A stretch of DNA of 64,000 nt from Thermodesulfobium acidiphilum (GCF_003057965.1 NZ_CP020921.1:1-64000); one strand, 5' to 3'; shown: positions 10,291-19,277, counted from the stretch's first letter. Notes: generated from the sequence alone by a model not told the origin. Program-made: numbers and translations.

Positions 10291-10962
10291 ATGATAGACG
10301 AGAAGGCTCTCTGGATAAAGTATAGAAACAATTCAACCCAGGAAAATAGGAACCTTCTTGCCCTTAACTATCTGCCGTTAGTAAAAAGAATTGCTGCAAA
10401 AATATATACAAGTATACAAGGTAAAGTAGAATTTGAAGAACTTTTAAACTATGGAATTTTAGGGCTGCTTACTTCAATTGAAAGATTTGAAGAATCTCGA
10501 AACCTCAAATTTGAAACCTTTGCTACGCATAGAATTAGAGGGGCAATTCTTGACGGTTTAAGACAAATTGACCCGTTAAAAAGAGGAACGCGTTCTAAAG
10601 TAAAGAAAATAGATAAAGCTATCAGTGATTTAAAAGTATTGCTTGGTAAGGACCCAAATGACAAAGAGGTTGCTAATTATTTAAATATAACCCAGGAAGA
10701 GTTGCTAAGTTGGTATACTGAAATAGATGCACTTTCAACTTTTCAAGGAGATTTTTCCAATTCAGAAAATTCTTATATTGATCTATCAATGGCTATTGAA
10801 ACGCTTAGCGAAAGAGAAAAGCAAGTTGTAGATCTATACTATTATGAAGACTTATCTTTGGATGAGATTGCAAAAATCTTAAATATATCGATTTCAAGAG
10901 TATCTCAAATTCACGGTAAAGCTTTAATAAAGTTAAAATCCCAACTAGAGGGGGACAAATGA
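10291..10962 (+). CDS. fliA: Flagellar sigma factor sigma-28 (FliA/SigD)
   Basis: This 223-residue sigma-70 family factor has region 2 (YLPLVKRIAAKI and FEELLNYGILGLLTSIERFE), a region 3 segment (DPNDKEVANYLN) and region 4 (LSEREKQVVDLYYYEDLSLDEIA followed by a helix-turn-helix with ISRVSQIHGKAL). The lack of a region 1.1 and the total length match the FliA/SigD/WhiG group, which transcribes late flagellar and chemotaxis genes. It opens a co-directional run of motility genes. GAGAGTAAAGG precedes the ATG. The stop overlaps the following fapA start by 4 bases. No anti-sigma factor FlgM is visible nearby. Confidence 0.92.
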   Translation: MIDEKALWIKYRNNSTQENRNLLALNYLPLVKRIAAKIYTSIQGKVEFEELLNYGILGLLTSIERFEESRNLKFETFATHRIRGAILDGLRQIDPLKRGTRSKVKKIDKAISDLKVLLGKDPNDKEVANYLNITQEELLSWYTEIDALSTFQGDFSNSENSYIDLSMAIETLSEREKQVVDLYYYEDLSLDEIAKILNISISRVSQIHGKALIKLKSQLEGDK

Positions 10963-12317
10963 ACATAGATCTAGGTCTTTCTGTTGACAAAATGCTCGCT
11001 ACAATATGTATTAGGCCTCAAGAGGGGGAAAGTTTGCCAAGCGCTGAGGAATTAAAACAATATCTCACAAAGGGTGGAATAAATTTCGGTATAGACGAAG
11101 AGGCTCTGAAACAAGCTATAAACAATCCTGGGTCTATCGTTACAATTGCTAGAGGTGAAAACCCAACTGATCCCATAGATGGCAAAGTTGAATACAAATT
11201 TCCTTTGAAAGCTGAAATAAAACCAAAGGAAGACAAAAGCGGAAATGTGGATTACTTTGATTTAGGATTTATCTTTAACGTAAAAGAAGGAGATCTTCTT
11301 GCTATAAAAACTCCTCCAGTAGAAGGAAAACCTGGTCATGACGTTACAGGGAAAGTTTTGATGCCAAAAAAACCCTTTAATCCAAAATTTGTAGCTGGAA
11401 AGGGAGCGAAATTGTCTGAAGATGGGCTTTCAATATTTGCAGAAGTTGCGGGTACACCAAGACTTATTGAGGGGAAAGTAGTAGTTTTACAAACTCTTGA
11501 TATAGACAAGGATATAGATTTTGCAACAGGTAATATTGTTTTCAAAGGTTCTGTTAATATAAGAGGTAGCGTACTGTCAGGCTTTTCTGTTGAAGCAGAC
11601 GGAGATGTAGTAGTATCTGGAATAGTTGAAGAAGCTGTTATTAAATCAAAGGGAAACGTAATAGTTAGATCAGGATTTGAAGGTGGGACAAAAGGCTTTA
11701 TTCAGGCTGGCAAGTCTGTTAATATAAGGTTTATTCATAATGGCAAGGTTTTTGCAGGTGAAGATGTTTTAATAGAGTCAGAAGCCTTTTTTTCTAAAAT
11801 TACAGCGGGTGGCAAAGTTCTTATGCAGGGCAGGAATTCTCAAATATCTGGTGGTAGTGTGGAAGCTGGCATCGAGATTAGAGCAAAAGTTATTGGTTCT
11901 TATAAACACACAAAAACTCTGGTAAGCGCAGGAGTAGTACCTGGCTTAAGAGAAAAACTTGAGAGTATTGTAAATAGAATAAAGTCTATTGAGGCGCAAA
12001 TTAAGAAAGCAAAAGAATTAGAAGAGAAGTTTCTTTACTTAAAGAAAAGACAAAAAGATAAGTTTCTTCGATCACAAGCCGAAGCACTTGAAAATGTTCA
12101 AAAAACATTAGAAAATTATGTAAATCAAATTGAATCTTTGCAAAAAGTTAAAGATGAAATAATTAAAACCAAAGAAGAGAGAAAGGGCGGAAGGATAATT
12201 TCGGAAATAATATATCCGGGCGTTATTGTAACAATTGCGGATATATCTCAAGAGATTAAAGAAGAAATAAGAGGTGCTAATATCAGAATTGAAGATGGAG
12301 AATTAAAGTTTTACTGA
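10959..12317 (+). CDS. fapA: FapA (DUF342) polymer-forming protein
   Basis: The 452-residue protein has the DUF342/FapA layout: an N-terminal domain (residues 1-165), a central right-handed beta-helix built from short glycine-rich repeats such as NIVFKGSVNIRGSV and VVSGIVEEAVIKSKGNVIV (about 180-310), and a C-terminal coiled coil from about 325 to 400 ending in a small strand region. FapA-type proteins are found in flagellar and chemotaxis loci of several phyla and affect polar localisation or cell-envelope processes in some; the exact role here is unknown. It overlaps fliA by ATGA and abuts the MotE-like gene, so all three are probably one transcript. Confidence 0.82.
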   Translation: MNIDLGLSVDKMLATICIRPQEGESLPSAEELKQYLTKGGINFGIDEEALKQAINNPGSIVTIARGENPTDPIDGKVEYKFPLKAEIKPKEDKSGNVDYFDLGFIFNVKEGDLLAIKTPPVEGKPGHDVTGKVLMPKKPFNPKFVAGKGAKLSEDGLSIFAEVAGTPRLIEGKVVVLQTLDIDKDIDFATGNIVFKGSVNIRGSVLSGFSVEADGDVVVSGIVEEAVIKSKGNVIVRSGFEGGTKGFIQAGKSVNIRFIHNGKVFAGEDVLIESEAFFSKITAGGKVLMQGRNSQISGGSVEAGIEIRAKVIGSYKHTKTLVSAGVVPGLREKLESIVNRIKSIEAQIKKAKELEEKFLYLKKRQKDKFLRSQAEALENVQKTLENYVNQIESLQKVKDEIIKTKEERKGGRIISEIIYPGVIVTIADISQEIKEEIRGANIRIEDGELKFY

Positions 12318-12823
12318 TGAAGTGGTTAATGATTATAGGCTTTTTAATAGTTGCTATATTGGGAACGGTTGCAGGACTTTATTTTAGTGGCACAGTAAAA
12401 TTTCCTTTTTTGCCATCTCAAAGGTCCGAAAAAGCCCAACCCAGTCCTGAAGTTATGCAAAATCCAAGTCCTGAACAATCAACCACCTTACCACAAAATC
12501 AACCTAAAGCAGATCAATCGCAAAATATTAATAACACTAGCTCTTCAATGACACAAAATCAAAAGAATATTATTCAATCAGCCGCAGAAAAGTTTAAACA
12601 ACAGGAAACGCTAAAATTGCAAAGGGAGGCAAAGATACTTTCAAATATGGACCCCTCAGATGCTGCTAAAATAATAAACAACATGGACGATTCCCAGGCA
12701 GCAAAAATTTTAAGCAATATGAATAACAAAGAAGTTTCAGACATACTTTCTGAGCTAACATCAATCGATCCAAAAAAGGCAACAAAACTTTTAAATATGA
12801 TGGGAGCATCTGCTGGTGGCTAA
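12317..12823 (+). CDS. MotE-like / MgtE-N-domain membrane protein
   Basis: This 168-residue protein has an N-terminal transmembrane segment (residues 3-24), a long proline- and glutamine-rich linker (35-85), a short coiled coil and a C-terminal repeat region. The repeats read NMDPSDAAKIINNM, NMDDSQAAKILSNM and NMNNKEVSDILSEL, the pattern of the MgtE N-terminal superhelical fold. Small proteins of this shape in flagellar operons include MotE, a chaperone for the stator accessory protein MotC, and FlbB-like proteins. Its stop overlaps motB, which supports a stator-related role. The exact partner is not known because no motC is visible. Confidence 0.7.
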   Translation: MKWLMIIGFLIVAILGTVAGLYFSGTVKFPFLPSQRSEKAQPSPEVMQNPSPEQSTTLPQNQPKADQSQNINNTSSSMTQNQKNIIQSAAEKFKQQETLKLQREAKILSNMDPSDAAKIINNMDDSQAAKILSNMNNKEVSDILSELTSIDPKKATKLLNMMGASAGG

Positions 12824-13547
12824 AAAAAAGAAAAATTCAAATGAAGGCCATGGAGCTGGTCATGATAGCGCAGGTGGCATGAGATGGCTCCTAACTTATT
12901 CAGATATGATAACTCTTCTAATGGCTTTTTTTATCTTGCTATTTTCTATGGCTACAATAAACGCTTCTAAATTTGCTGCAACCGCACAGGCCCTAAGAGA
13001 AGCATTTGGAGGATATACTATTCTTGATAGAGGGTCTTCTGTCATAGGAGAACCTGGTTCTACCACACAAAGTGCTCCTGTAGTTCCCGATTCTGCCTTG
13101 AAGGCACAGGAAGCTTCGTTAAAAATAGCTGAAATTTTAAGGCAATCTTTAAATCCCAATCAGTTTTCGGTTATTCAAACTGAAAGAGGATATTTGGTCT
13201 CTATTTTAACCGATAAGATTCTATTTGATTCCGGAAAGGCAAATCTTAAACCTGATGCTTTTCCCCTTTTAAAAAAAATTGCAGCAGTCTTAAAAAAGAT
13301 TGATAACGAAGTATATATTGAAGGACATACTGATAACGTTCCTATACACACGGTAGAATTTCCTTCAAACTGGGAGCTTTCTGCTGCAAGGGCCGCTTCG
13401 GTGGCAAAATATTTTATAGAACAGGGGATATCTCCTTCTAGGTTAGTTATAGCAGGTTATGCCGATACCAGACCTGTAGCCTCGAATGATACCCCTCAAG
13501 GTAGACAAAAAAATAGAAGAATTGATATCCTTATAACAAAGAAATAA
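12816..13547 (+). CDS. motB: Flagellar motor stator protein MotB
   Basis: MotB forms the ion-conducting stator with MotA and anchors it to peptidoglycan. Seen: a basic cytoplasmic N-terminus, a single transmembrane helix containing the essential proton- or sodium-binding aspartate (D30 in TYSDMITLL), a plug and linker, and a C-terminal OmpA-like peptidoglycan-binding domain with EGHTDNVPI and NWELSAARA. Length 243 is normal. It overlaps the MotE-like gene by 8 bases. The usual partner motA is absent here, although it most often lies immediately upstream, so the pore subunit must be encoded elsewhere. Confidence 0.93.
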   Translation: MAKKKKNSNEGHGAGHDSAGGMRWLLTYSDMITLLMAFFILLFSMATINASKFAATAQALREAFGGYTILDRGSSVIGEPGSTTQSAPVVPDSALKAQEASLKIAEILRQSLNPNQFSVIQTERGYLVSILTDKILFDSGKANLKPDAFPLLKKIAAVLKKIDNEVYIEGHTDNVPIHTVEFPSNWELSAARAASVAKYFIEQGISPSRLVIAGYADTRPVASNDTPQGRQKNRRIDILITKK

Positions 13548-13569
13548 AAAATTAACACAGGAGGAAGAG

Positions 13570-14049
13570 ATGAAATTGTTTCAAAATAAAAAGATGTTGA
13601 TTATCTTAGTAACTCTTGTGATTTTGGGTGGAGGGATTGGTTTTTATATAGCAAATATGTTAATGCCAAAACCAGCCCCAAAGGAAAAACATGAACCAAT
13701 ATTTTTTACCTATCCTTTACAAGAGTTTGTAGTTAATACCAAAGATGGGAGATTTTTAAAGGCAAGCATCGTCCTTGAACTAAACGAAGAAATACCCATT
13801 AAGAGTGAGGCAGCAGCAGCAGAAGGTAAAAAAGTTGTTTTGGAACCAAAGGCTAAACCAATTTTGGATGCCTTAACTCCAGAATTAAGAAATGCTGCTA
13901 TAATTATATTGTCGAGTCAGACATATCAGGACTTAATCACTTCACAAGGCAAAGAAAGATTAAGGCAGATGTTATTTCAAAAATTTAACCAAATTGTAGG
14001 TCGTGATATCGTAAAAGATGTTTACTTTACTAACCTTGTTATGCAATAA
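13570..14049 (+). CDS. fliL: Flagellar basal-body-associated protein FliL
   Basis: The 159-residue protein has one N-terminal transmembrane helix (about residues 8-29) followed by a periplasmic domain with the FliL pattern YPLQEFVVNTKDGRFLKASIVLEL and a C-terminal ending LRQMLFQKFNQIVG..VKDVYFTNLVMQ. FliL forms rings around the stator and supports torque under load. It lies directly after motB and has a strong AGGAGGAAGAG site. The alanine- and glutamate-rich insert near residue 80 is the only unusual part. Confidence 0.9.
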   Translation: MKLFQNKKMLIILVTLVILGGGIGFYIANMLMPKPAPKEKHEPIFFTYPLQEFVVNTKDGRFLKASIVLELNEEIPIKSEAAAAEGKKVVLEPKAKPILDALTPELRNAAIIILSSQTYQDLITSQGKERLRQMLFQKFNQIVGRDIVKDVYFTNLVMQ

Positions 14050-14083
14050 TATTTTACCTTAAAACTTATGATAGGGGGCAGTT

Positions 14084-14443
14084 ATGGCAAAGATATTAAT
14101 CACTGATGATGCTACTTTCATGAGAAAAATGTTAAAGGATATTTTAACAAAAAATGGGCATGAAGTAGTTGGAGAAGGTACGAATGGCTTAGAGGCTCTG
14201 GAAAAGTATAAAGAGTTAAAGCCAGATTTAACATTACTGGACATTACTATGCCAGAAAGGGATGGTCTTTGGGCGCTTAAAGAAATTAAGGCTTTTGACC
14301 CAAATGCCAAAATTATCATGGTTTCTGCAATGGGCCAGCAGGCTATAGTAATTGAAGCTATACAGGCAGGAGCTAGGGACTTTGTCGTTAAACCATTTCA
14401 ACCTGACAGGGTATTGGAGGCTGTAAGGAAGGCGCTTTCCTAA
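14084..14443 (+). CDS. cheY: Chemotaxis response regulator CheY
   Basis: This is a stand-alone 119-residue receiver domain. The acidic pair is DD at residues 8-9, the phosphoacceptor aspartate is D53 in LLDITMP, the conserved threonine or serine position is in MVSAMG, and the lysine is in VVKPF near residue 102. No output domain is present, as expected for CheY, which binds the flagellar switch when phosphorylated by CheA. It sits between fliL and fliO. AGGGGGC precedes the ATG. The enzymes that would phosphorylate and dephosphorylate it (CheA, CheC) are in the same run. Confidence 0.93.
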   Translation: MAKILITDDATFMRKMLKDILTKNGHEVVGEGTNGLEALEKYKELKPDLTLLDITMPERDGLWALKEIKAFDPNAKIIMVSAMGQQAIVIEAIQAGARDFVVKPFQPDRVLEAVRKALS

Positions 14444-14444
14444 A

Positions 14445-15320
14445 TTGAAAATACGCCTTATTAGTATCTTTTTCTTAATTTTTTTGTTAGTATTATCCTT
14501 TAATTCGTGTTCCTTTGCTATTCAAAAAGATATTAAAGGTCCACTTCCTTCCTTTTTTCAGAAAGACGAATCTTCTTATATAAAATTTGAAGATAAAAAT
14601 CCAAATGACGTATACGTTTTAAATGCTAGAATCAACCAAACAGGAAATTCGTCTGCAGAAGACAATAAAGTATATAATAAAACTCCTTCTACAGGATCAG
14701 AAACTGTTAAAAATTTAACTTTAAGTTCGAATTCTACATCAAAAGAACTTCAAAATGACAACTTGCTTTATGTTAATCAATCGCCAAAAGCTTCAGTAAA
14801 CAGCGACATCGATAATAAAACATCTCAAAGTAATCTAGACCCTAAAACTCCAGTAACTACAGCAGCTAAAAATAATAATTCAGCTTCGAATGACTCTTCT
14901 TTACTGTTAACAAATACTTCAGAAAGGCTTCAACCAGGTTCAGAAAGTCCCAACATAATGGGTTATCTTATAAGGTTTTTTGCTTTTTTAGTCTTATTAG
15001 TTCTTGTTCCACTATTAATTATTAGAAAACTTAGGGGCAAGCTTAAAGTAGATTATTCGATACCCAAATCTTTAAATGGATTTGTTCGCATTGTAGATAG
15101 GGTATCACTTTCATACTCTGAACTATTTATAATTGAAGTTATGGATAAATATCTTCTTCTCTCTTTATCAAAAGACGGTGAAATTAGACTCTTAAAAGAA
15201 TTTGATACCTTAGGCATAATTCCTGAAAAAGAAAATTATGATAAGAAACTGGTAAAAAGTAGCTTTTTAGATATATTAAGAAAGTTTAGACAAGAAGTAA
15301 AGCAATTAAATAAAAACTGA
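14445..15320 (+). CDS. fliO: Flagellar export protein FliO
   Basis: FliO assists assembly of the FliP ring of the export gate. The protein has an N-terminal signal peptide or membrane segment (residues 5-25), a long low-complexity periplasmic stretch rich in serine, asparagine and threonine (50-165), a transmembrane helix (about 172-192) and a short cytoplasmic domain with VRIVDRVSLSYSELFIIEV and a second strand pair. That topology and the position immediately before fliP identify it. The long periplasmic region makes it larger (291 residues) than the compact FliO of enterobacteria. It starts with TTG one base after the cheY stop. Confidence 0.84.
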   Translation: MKIRLISIFFLIFLLVLSFNSCSFAIQKDIKGPLPSFFQKDESSYIKFEDKNPNDVYVLNARINQTGNSSAEDNKVYNKTPSTGSETVKNLTLSSNSTSKELQNDNLLYVNQSPKASVNSDIDNKTSQSNLDPKTPVTTAAKNNNSASNDSSLLLTNTSERLQPGSESPNIMGYLIRFFAFLVLLVLVPLLIIRKLRGKLKVDYSIPKSLNGFVRIVDRVSLSYSELFIIEVMDKYLLLSLSKDGEIRLLKEFDTLGIIPEKENYDKKLVKSSFLDILRKFRQEVKQLNKN

Positions 15321-15322
15321 CA

Positions 15323-16069
15323 GTGAAGAAGAGCTTAGTATTTTTCTTTTTTATTGCTTTATTAATAATATTTAACTTTAATAATGTTTCTAATGCTGCT
15401 CCAAATATAAATATTGACTTAGGTGCTGGTTCACCAAATGATATAGCAAATTCTCTTAAAGTTTTATTTGTTTTAACTGTTCTTGCCTTCGCCCCTTTGC
15501 TTCTTTTGATGACTACATCCTTTTTAAGGTTGGTAATAGTATTCGGTTTCTTAAGAAATGCTCTGGGGATTCAGCAAATAATTCCCGGACAGATTTTAAT
15601 CGGTCTGTCTTTATTTCTAACGCTATTTATTATGACGCCGATAATTCAAAAAATTGAACAAGATGCTTATACTCCTTATCAAAAAGGACAGATTACTTTT
15701 CAGGACGCAATTGAAAAGGGTTATATTCCTCTTAGGGACTTTATGCTTCATAATACCAGAAAAAGCGATCTCTCATTAATGATTGAACTTTCTCAAACTC
15801 CAAGACCAAACTCTGTAAACGAGATTGCTCCAACGATTGTTATTAGCGCCTTTGTCTTAAGCGAATTAAAAACCTCATTTATAATCGGTATAGTAATATA
15901 TTTACCCTTTGTTATAATTGATCTTGCAGTTGCAAGCATCTTGATGTCTATGGGTATGATGATGATCCCGCCTGTAATGATTTCTTTGCCTTTAAAGATA
16001 CTTTTGTTTGTACTGGCAGATGGCTGGTCTCTTTTAGTTAAAAGTTTAATTGCAAGTTTCAAAATTTAG
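15323..16069 (+). CDS. fliP: Flagellar export gate protein FliP
   Basis: FliP is the main component of the FliPQR export gate. Seen: a cleavable signal sequence (residues 1-25), then LTVLAFAPLLLLMTTSFLRLVIVFGFLRNALG, a hallmark region here cited in parts, and the C-terminal membrane helices with MGMMMIPPVMISLPLKILLF. The 248-residue length is standard. The start is GTG, two bases after the fliO stop. Next in the operon is not fliQ but cheB; fliQ follows only after four chemotaxis genes, which is an unusual order. Confidence 0.95.
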   Translation: MKKSLVFFFFIALLIIFNFNNVSNAAPNINIDLGAGSPNDIANSLKVLFVLTVLAFAPLLLLMTTSFLRLVIVFGFLRNALGIQQIIPGQILIGLSLFLTLFIMTPIIQKIEQDAYTPYQKGQITFQDAIEKGYIPLRDFMLHNTRKSDLSLMIELSQTPRPNSVNEIAPTIVISAFVLSELKTSFIIGIVIYLPFVIIDLAVASILMSMGMMMIPPVMISLPLKILLFVLADGWSLLVKSLIASFKI

Positions 16070-16081
16070 GAGGAATAAACT

Positions 16082-17113
16082 TTGAAAATAAAACTGTTTA
16101 TTGTTGAAGACTCCCTAGTAATAAGATCAATTCTTAAGAGAATGTTCCAGGATGAAAGCGATATAGAGGTTATAGGAGAGGCCAGTAAGGTCAAAGATGC
16201 TATAGAAGGAATAAGTTCTCTTAATCCAGACGTAGTAACTCTTGACGTCATCTTACCAGATGGTTCTGGGCTTGACGTTCTAAAAAAATTTTCTAATAGC
16301 GGGATCCCATTCATTATGCTTAGCTCTTCTACTACAGAAGGTGCTCAGGTTACCGTAGATGCGCTTAACTATGGGGCCTTCGATTACGTGCCGAAGATTA
16401 ATCCTCCATTGGGCCTAATAAACGTTAGGGAGGAATTGTTAAAAAAAATTAAGGCAGCGTATCTTGCAAAGGGGAAAATAAGGGTAAAACCATGTTTAGA
16501 GTGTTTACCATTTAAAAAGCCAGTTGTTAAGGTAGAAAAAAGAATTGCAAACAAAGCTGTTGCAATAATTGCTTCTACTGGTGCTCCACCACAGATTAGA
16601 AAAATTGTATCAGAATTAGATTCTAATTTTGATGCATCTTTAATAATTGTTCAACATATGCCTATTGGTTTTACAAAGGTTTTTGCGGAAAGCTTAAATA
16701 CAGTTTGTCCCTTTCCTATAAGTGAAGCTGAAGAAGGGCAATCTCTTTTTGTAAACGCTGGAATTGTAGCAAAAGGTGGTTTCCACTTAAGAATAAAGAG
16801 CGATAAATCAATATATTTAGACGGTAAAACAGAGGCATATTTTGGTCTAAGACCTGCAGGGGATATGACACTCGAAACTCTTGCACCAGTGTTTAGAGAA
16901 AAACTCCTGGTTATTATAATGACGGGAATGGGTTCTGATGGCACAAATGGAGCAAAAATTGTAAAAAGTTTTGGTGGAAAGGTCTATGTTGAAGACGAGG
17001 CTTCTTGTGTAGTTTTTGGAATGCCTGGTTCGGTTATTCGAGCTAACTTGCATGATAAAGTTGTAAGTTTATCTGAGATACCTAATGCTATAATGGAATT
17101 TGTTGGAAATTAA
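16082..17113 (+). CDS. cheB: Chemotaxis protein-glutamate methylesterase CheB
   Basis: CheB removes methyl groups from chemoreceptors and deamidates their glutamines. The N-terminal receiver has acidic residues VED at 8-10 and the phosphoacceptor D55 in LDVILPD. After a linker, the C-terminal methylesterase has the nucleophile serine in IIASTGAPP near 165, the catalytic histidine in QHMPIGFT near 192 and the catalytic aspartate in MTGMGSDG near 286. The usual STGG motif is STGA here, a mild variation. TTG start at 16082 is preceded by AGGAGGAA. It begins the cheB-cheR-cheC-cheD block lying between fliP and fliQ. Confidence 0.95.
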   Translation: MKIKLFIVEDSLVIRSILKRMFQDESDIEVIGEASKVKDAIEGISSLNPDVVTLDVILPDGSGLDVLKKFSNSGIPFIMLSSSTTEGAQVTVDALNYGAFDYVPKINPPLGLINVREELLKKIKAAYLAKGKIRVKPCLECLPFKKPVVKVEKRIANKAVAIIASTGAPPQIRKIVSELDSNFDASLIIVQHMPIGFTKVFAESLNTVCPFPISEAEEGQSLFVNAGIVAKGGFHLRIKSDKSIYLDGKTEAYFGLRPAGDMTLETLAPVFREKLLVIIMTGMGSDGTNGAKIVKSFGGKVYVEDEASCVVFGMPGSVIRANLHDKVVSLSEIPNAIMEFVGN

Positions 17114-17135
17114 AGGGATTTGCTAGGAGCTGGTA

Positions 17136-17918
17136 ATGGACGAACAAAAAGATTATAAGGAATTTACTGAAGAAATATTTAAATTAACTAATATTCCTTT
17201 GCATTTGTATAGAGAAAATCAAGTGAGAAGAAGAGTAACTCTCTGGATGAGTTTTCTAGGTTTAAAGAGTTTTAAAGAATATTTAAACTACCTTAAATCA
17301 TATCCTGGAGCACTTGAAGAATTTAAGAAAAAGTTTACCATAAATGTTTCTGAATTCTTCAGAAATCCTGAACTTTTTGATGAGTTAAAAAAATATATAC
17401 CAGAACTAGCAAAAAAAACTGATATTTTAAGAGTATACAGTGCTGGTTGTTCTGTCGGTGCAGAGGCTTATACTGTTGGAATAATACTTAATGAATATTT
17501 TAATGATATAAAGTATCATATTTGGGGCTTAGATATTGATGAAGAGGCTCTTGAAAAGGCAAAAGCAGGAATCTATACTAAAGATTTTTTTAAAAGCGCT
17601 AAATTAGAACTAATTGAGAAATATTTTACTAAATTGTCAGGAGACAGATATCAGATTAAAGATGAAATAAAAGCTCATACTACCTTTTTAAAGGGAGACC
17701 TTATTCTAGGTGAACCGCCAAGATTGGATTTTGATATTGTACTTTGTAGAAATGTGGTAATATATTTTGATGAAGAGGCGAAAGATAAAGTTTACGCTAA
17801 TCTTAGCAAATGCCTTAAAATAGGGGGAATTCTTTTTGTAGGAGCTACTGAACGGGTTTTTGATGCAAGAAGATTTTCCCTGGAATATGTCTCGTCATTT
17901 ATATATAGAAAGGTTTGA
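17136..17918 (+). CDS. cheR: Chemotaxis protein methyltransferase CheR
   Basis: CheR methylates glutamates of chemoreceptors using S-adenosylmethionine and opposes CheB. Seen: an N-terminal helical domain with VRRRVTLWM, then FTINVSEFFRNPELFDEL, the SAM-binding motif AGCSVGAEAYTV near residue 103, WGLDIDEEALEKA near 130 and CRNVVIYFD near 205. The glycine-loop reads SVGAEA where many CheR proteins have STGEEP or similar. Length 260 is normal, with no TPR extension. It follows cheB by 22 bases. Confidence 0.94.
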   Translation: MDEQKDYKEFTEEIFKLTNIPLHLYRENQVRRRVTLWMSFLGLKSFKEYLNYLKSYPGALEEFKKKFTINVSEFFRNPELFDELKKYIPELAKKTDILRVYSAGCSVGAEAYTVGIILNEYFNDIKYHIWGLDIDEEALEKAKAGIYTKDFFKSAKLELIEKYFTKLSGDRYQIKDEIKAHTTFLKGDLILGEPPRLDFDIVLCRNVVIYFDEEAKDKVYANLSKCLKIGGILFVGATERVFDARRFSLEYVSSFIYRKV

Positions 17919-17927
17919 GGAGGTTCC

Positions 17928-18536
17928 ATGGGATACGAAAAGCTTGAGGCTGATCACCTGGATGCTTTAAAGGAATTGGGTAACATTGGTGCGGGGAATG
18001 CTGTTACTGCTCTTTCAACTTTTTTAAATACTGAGATAAACATGGAAGTTGTTGAAGCAAAACTTGCTACTTTCAATGAGGCTGCTAACATATTTGATAG
18101 TCCGGAGAAGGAAGTGGCTGGAGTATATCTTGCGATTTCTGGAGATTTGAAGGGACATGTTCTTTATCTTTGGCCAGTTCAAAGCGCAAAGGCTATAGCA
18201 GGTATGCTTATGGGAATGAGTCCTGATGAACTTGAATTTGATGAAATGACAATGTCAGCAATTTCTGAAATAGGTAACATCATGTCCGGTTCATACATAA
18301 CAGCCCTTTCATCCTTTACTGGAATGACCTTTGAATTAAGTCCTCCTGCTGTTGCAATTGATATGAACAGTGCACTTTTAGACGGAATAATATCCTTAAC
18401 TGCTGTAGGTGACAAGGTCTTAATTATACAAACCAGCATGATTGCCTATGGAATTAGAATTGCTGGCGTTTTGGTAGTATTATTCGAACCTGATTCTTTA
18501 TTAAAACTTTTAGAATCAATTGGGATGGGCGTTTGA
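17928..18536 (+). CDS. cheC: CheY-P phosphatase CheC
   Basis: CheC dephosphorylates CheY-P and is stimulated by CheD. The two active-site motifs of the CheC/FliY/CheX family are both visible: LKELGNIGAGNAVTAL near residue 14 and MSAISEIGNIMSGSYITAL near 107, each with the paired glutamate and asparagine. Length 202 is normal. AGGAGGTTCC precedes the ATG. It lies next to cheD, its known partner, with the stop TGA one base from the cheD ATG. CheC and CheD are typical of Firmicutes, Thermotogae and archaea rather than enterobacteria. Confidence 0.93.
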   Translation: MGYEKLEADHLDALKELGNIGAGNAVTALSTFLNTEINMEVVEAKLATFNEAANIFDSPEKEVAGVYLAISGDLKGHVLYLWPVQSAKAIAGMLMGMSPDELEFDEMTMSAISEIGNIMSGSYITALSSFTGMTFELSPPAVAIDMNSALLDGIISLTAVGDKVLIIQTSMIAYGIRIAGVLVVLFEPDSLLKLLESIGMGV

Positions 18537-18537
18537 T

Positions 18538-19008
18538 ATGGCTGAATACTTTTGTGGAATGGGAGAATGGGCTGTTGGCCAAGCGGGCGATATCCTTTGT
18601 GCAAGAGGTCTCGGTTCGTGTATTGGACTTGTTCTTATTGATAATAAAAAGCGTATAGCAGCTATGGCCCATGTTATGCTTCCATCTTCTAATGGAAGAA
18701 GTGATATGCCTACTAAATATGCAGATTCCGCAGTAACCTTTCTTTTAGAACAGTTAAGAAAAAATGGTTCTAGTATGGATATCAGCTCAAAGATGGCAGG
18801 CGGGGCAAAGATGTTTAACGTATCGGAATCATCACTTCTCGATATAGGAAGAAGAAATGCTGAAGCCTTAGAAAATTCTCTAAGAGAAGCAGGAATTATA
18901 CTTGTTTCCAAAGATGTAGGAGGAAGTTTTGCCAGGACGGTTACTTTTGATGTTATGAAAAGAAGGTTTCTAGTTAAGACAATAGGGCGAGGTGAGGTTG
19001 AGATCTAA
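18538..19008 (+). CDS. cheD: Chemoreceptor glutamine deamidase CheD
   Basis: CheD deamidates receptor glutamines and activates CheC. The catalytic triad of the family is visible: cysteine C28 in GLGSCIG, histidine H45 in MAHVMLP and a threonine in FARTVTFDV. I use the ATG at 18538, immediately after the cheC stop, since the protein then begins MAEYFCGMGEW as family members do; a TTG at 18520 would add six residues. Length is 156 residues. The stop shares bases with the fliQ ATG, showing tight coupling of chemotaxis and export-gate genes. Confidence 0.93.
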   Translation: MAEYFCGMGEWAVGQAGDILCARGLGSCIGLVLIDNKKRIAAMAHVMLPSSNGRSDMPTKYADSAVTFLLEQLRKNGSSMDISSKMAGGAKMFNVSESSLLDIGRRNAEALENSLREAGIILVSKDVGGSFARTVTFDVMKRRFLVKTIGRGEVEI

Positions 19009-19277
19009 TGAGTCAGGGGCTTGCTTTAGATCTTTCAAGAAATGCAATGCTAATTCTTCTTTTGATAACAGCTCCGGTTTTGCTTGTGGCATTATTTATT
19101 GGTCTTTTTTTGGGGATATTTCAAGCTGCAACACAGCTTCAAGATATCACTATATCGTTTGTCCCTAAACTTTTGGCTGTTATTATAGTTATGTTTTTGT
19201 TAGGGCCATTTACTTTAAACGTTTTGACAAGCTATATAATTCGACTATATCAAAGCATTCCTGATATTATAAAATGA
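19008..19277 (+). CDS. fliQ: Flagellar export gate protein FliQ
   Basis: FliQ is a small two-helix component of the FliPQR gate. Seen: 89 residues with two hydrophobic helices (about 16-42 and 52-75) and the family segment LFLGIFQAATQLQDITISFVPK shortened here as GIFQAATQLQD. It begins at the ATG overlapping the cheD stop and its own stop overlaps fliR, so translation is continuous from cheD through fliR. The separation from fliP by four che genes is noted among the findings. Confidence 0.93.
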   Translation: MSQGLALDLSRNAMLILLLITAPVLLVALFIGLFLGIFQAATQLQDITISFVPKLLAVIIVMFLLGPFTLNVLTSYIIRLYQSIPDIIK

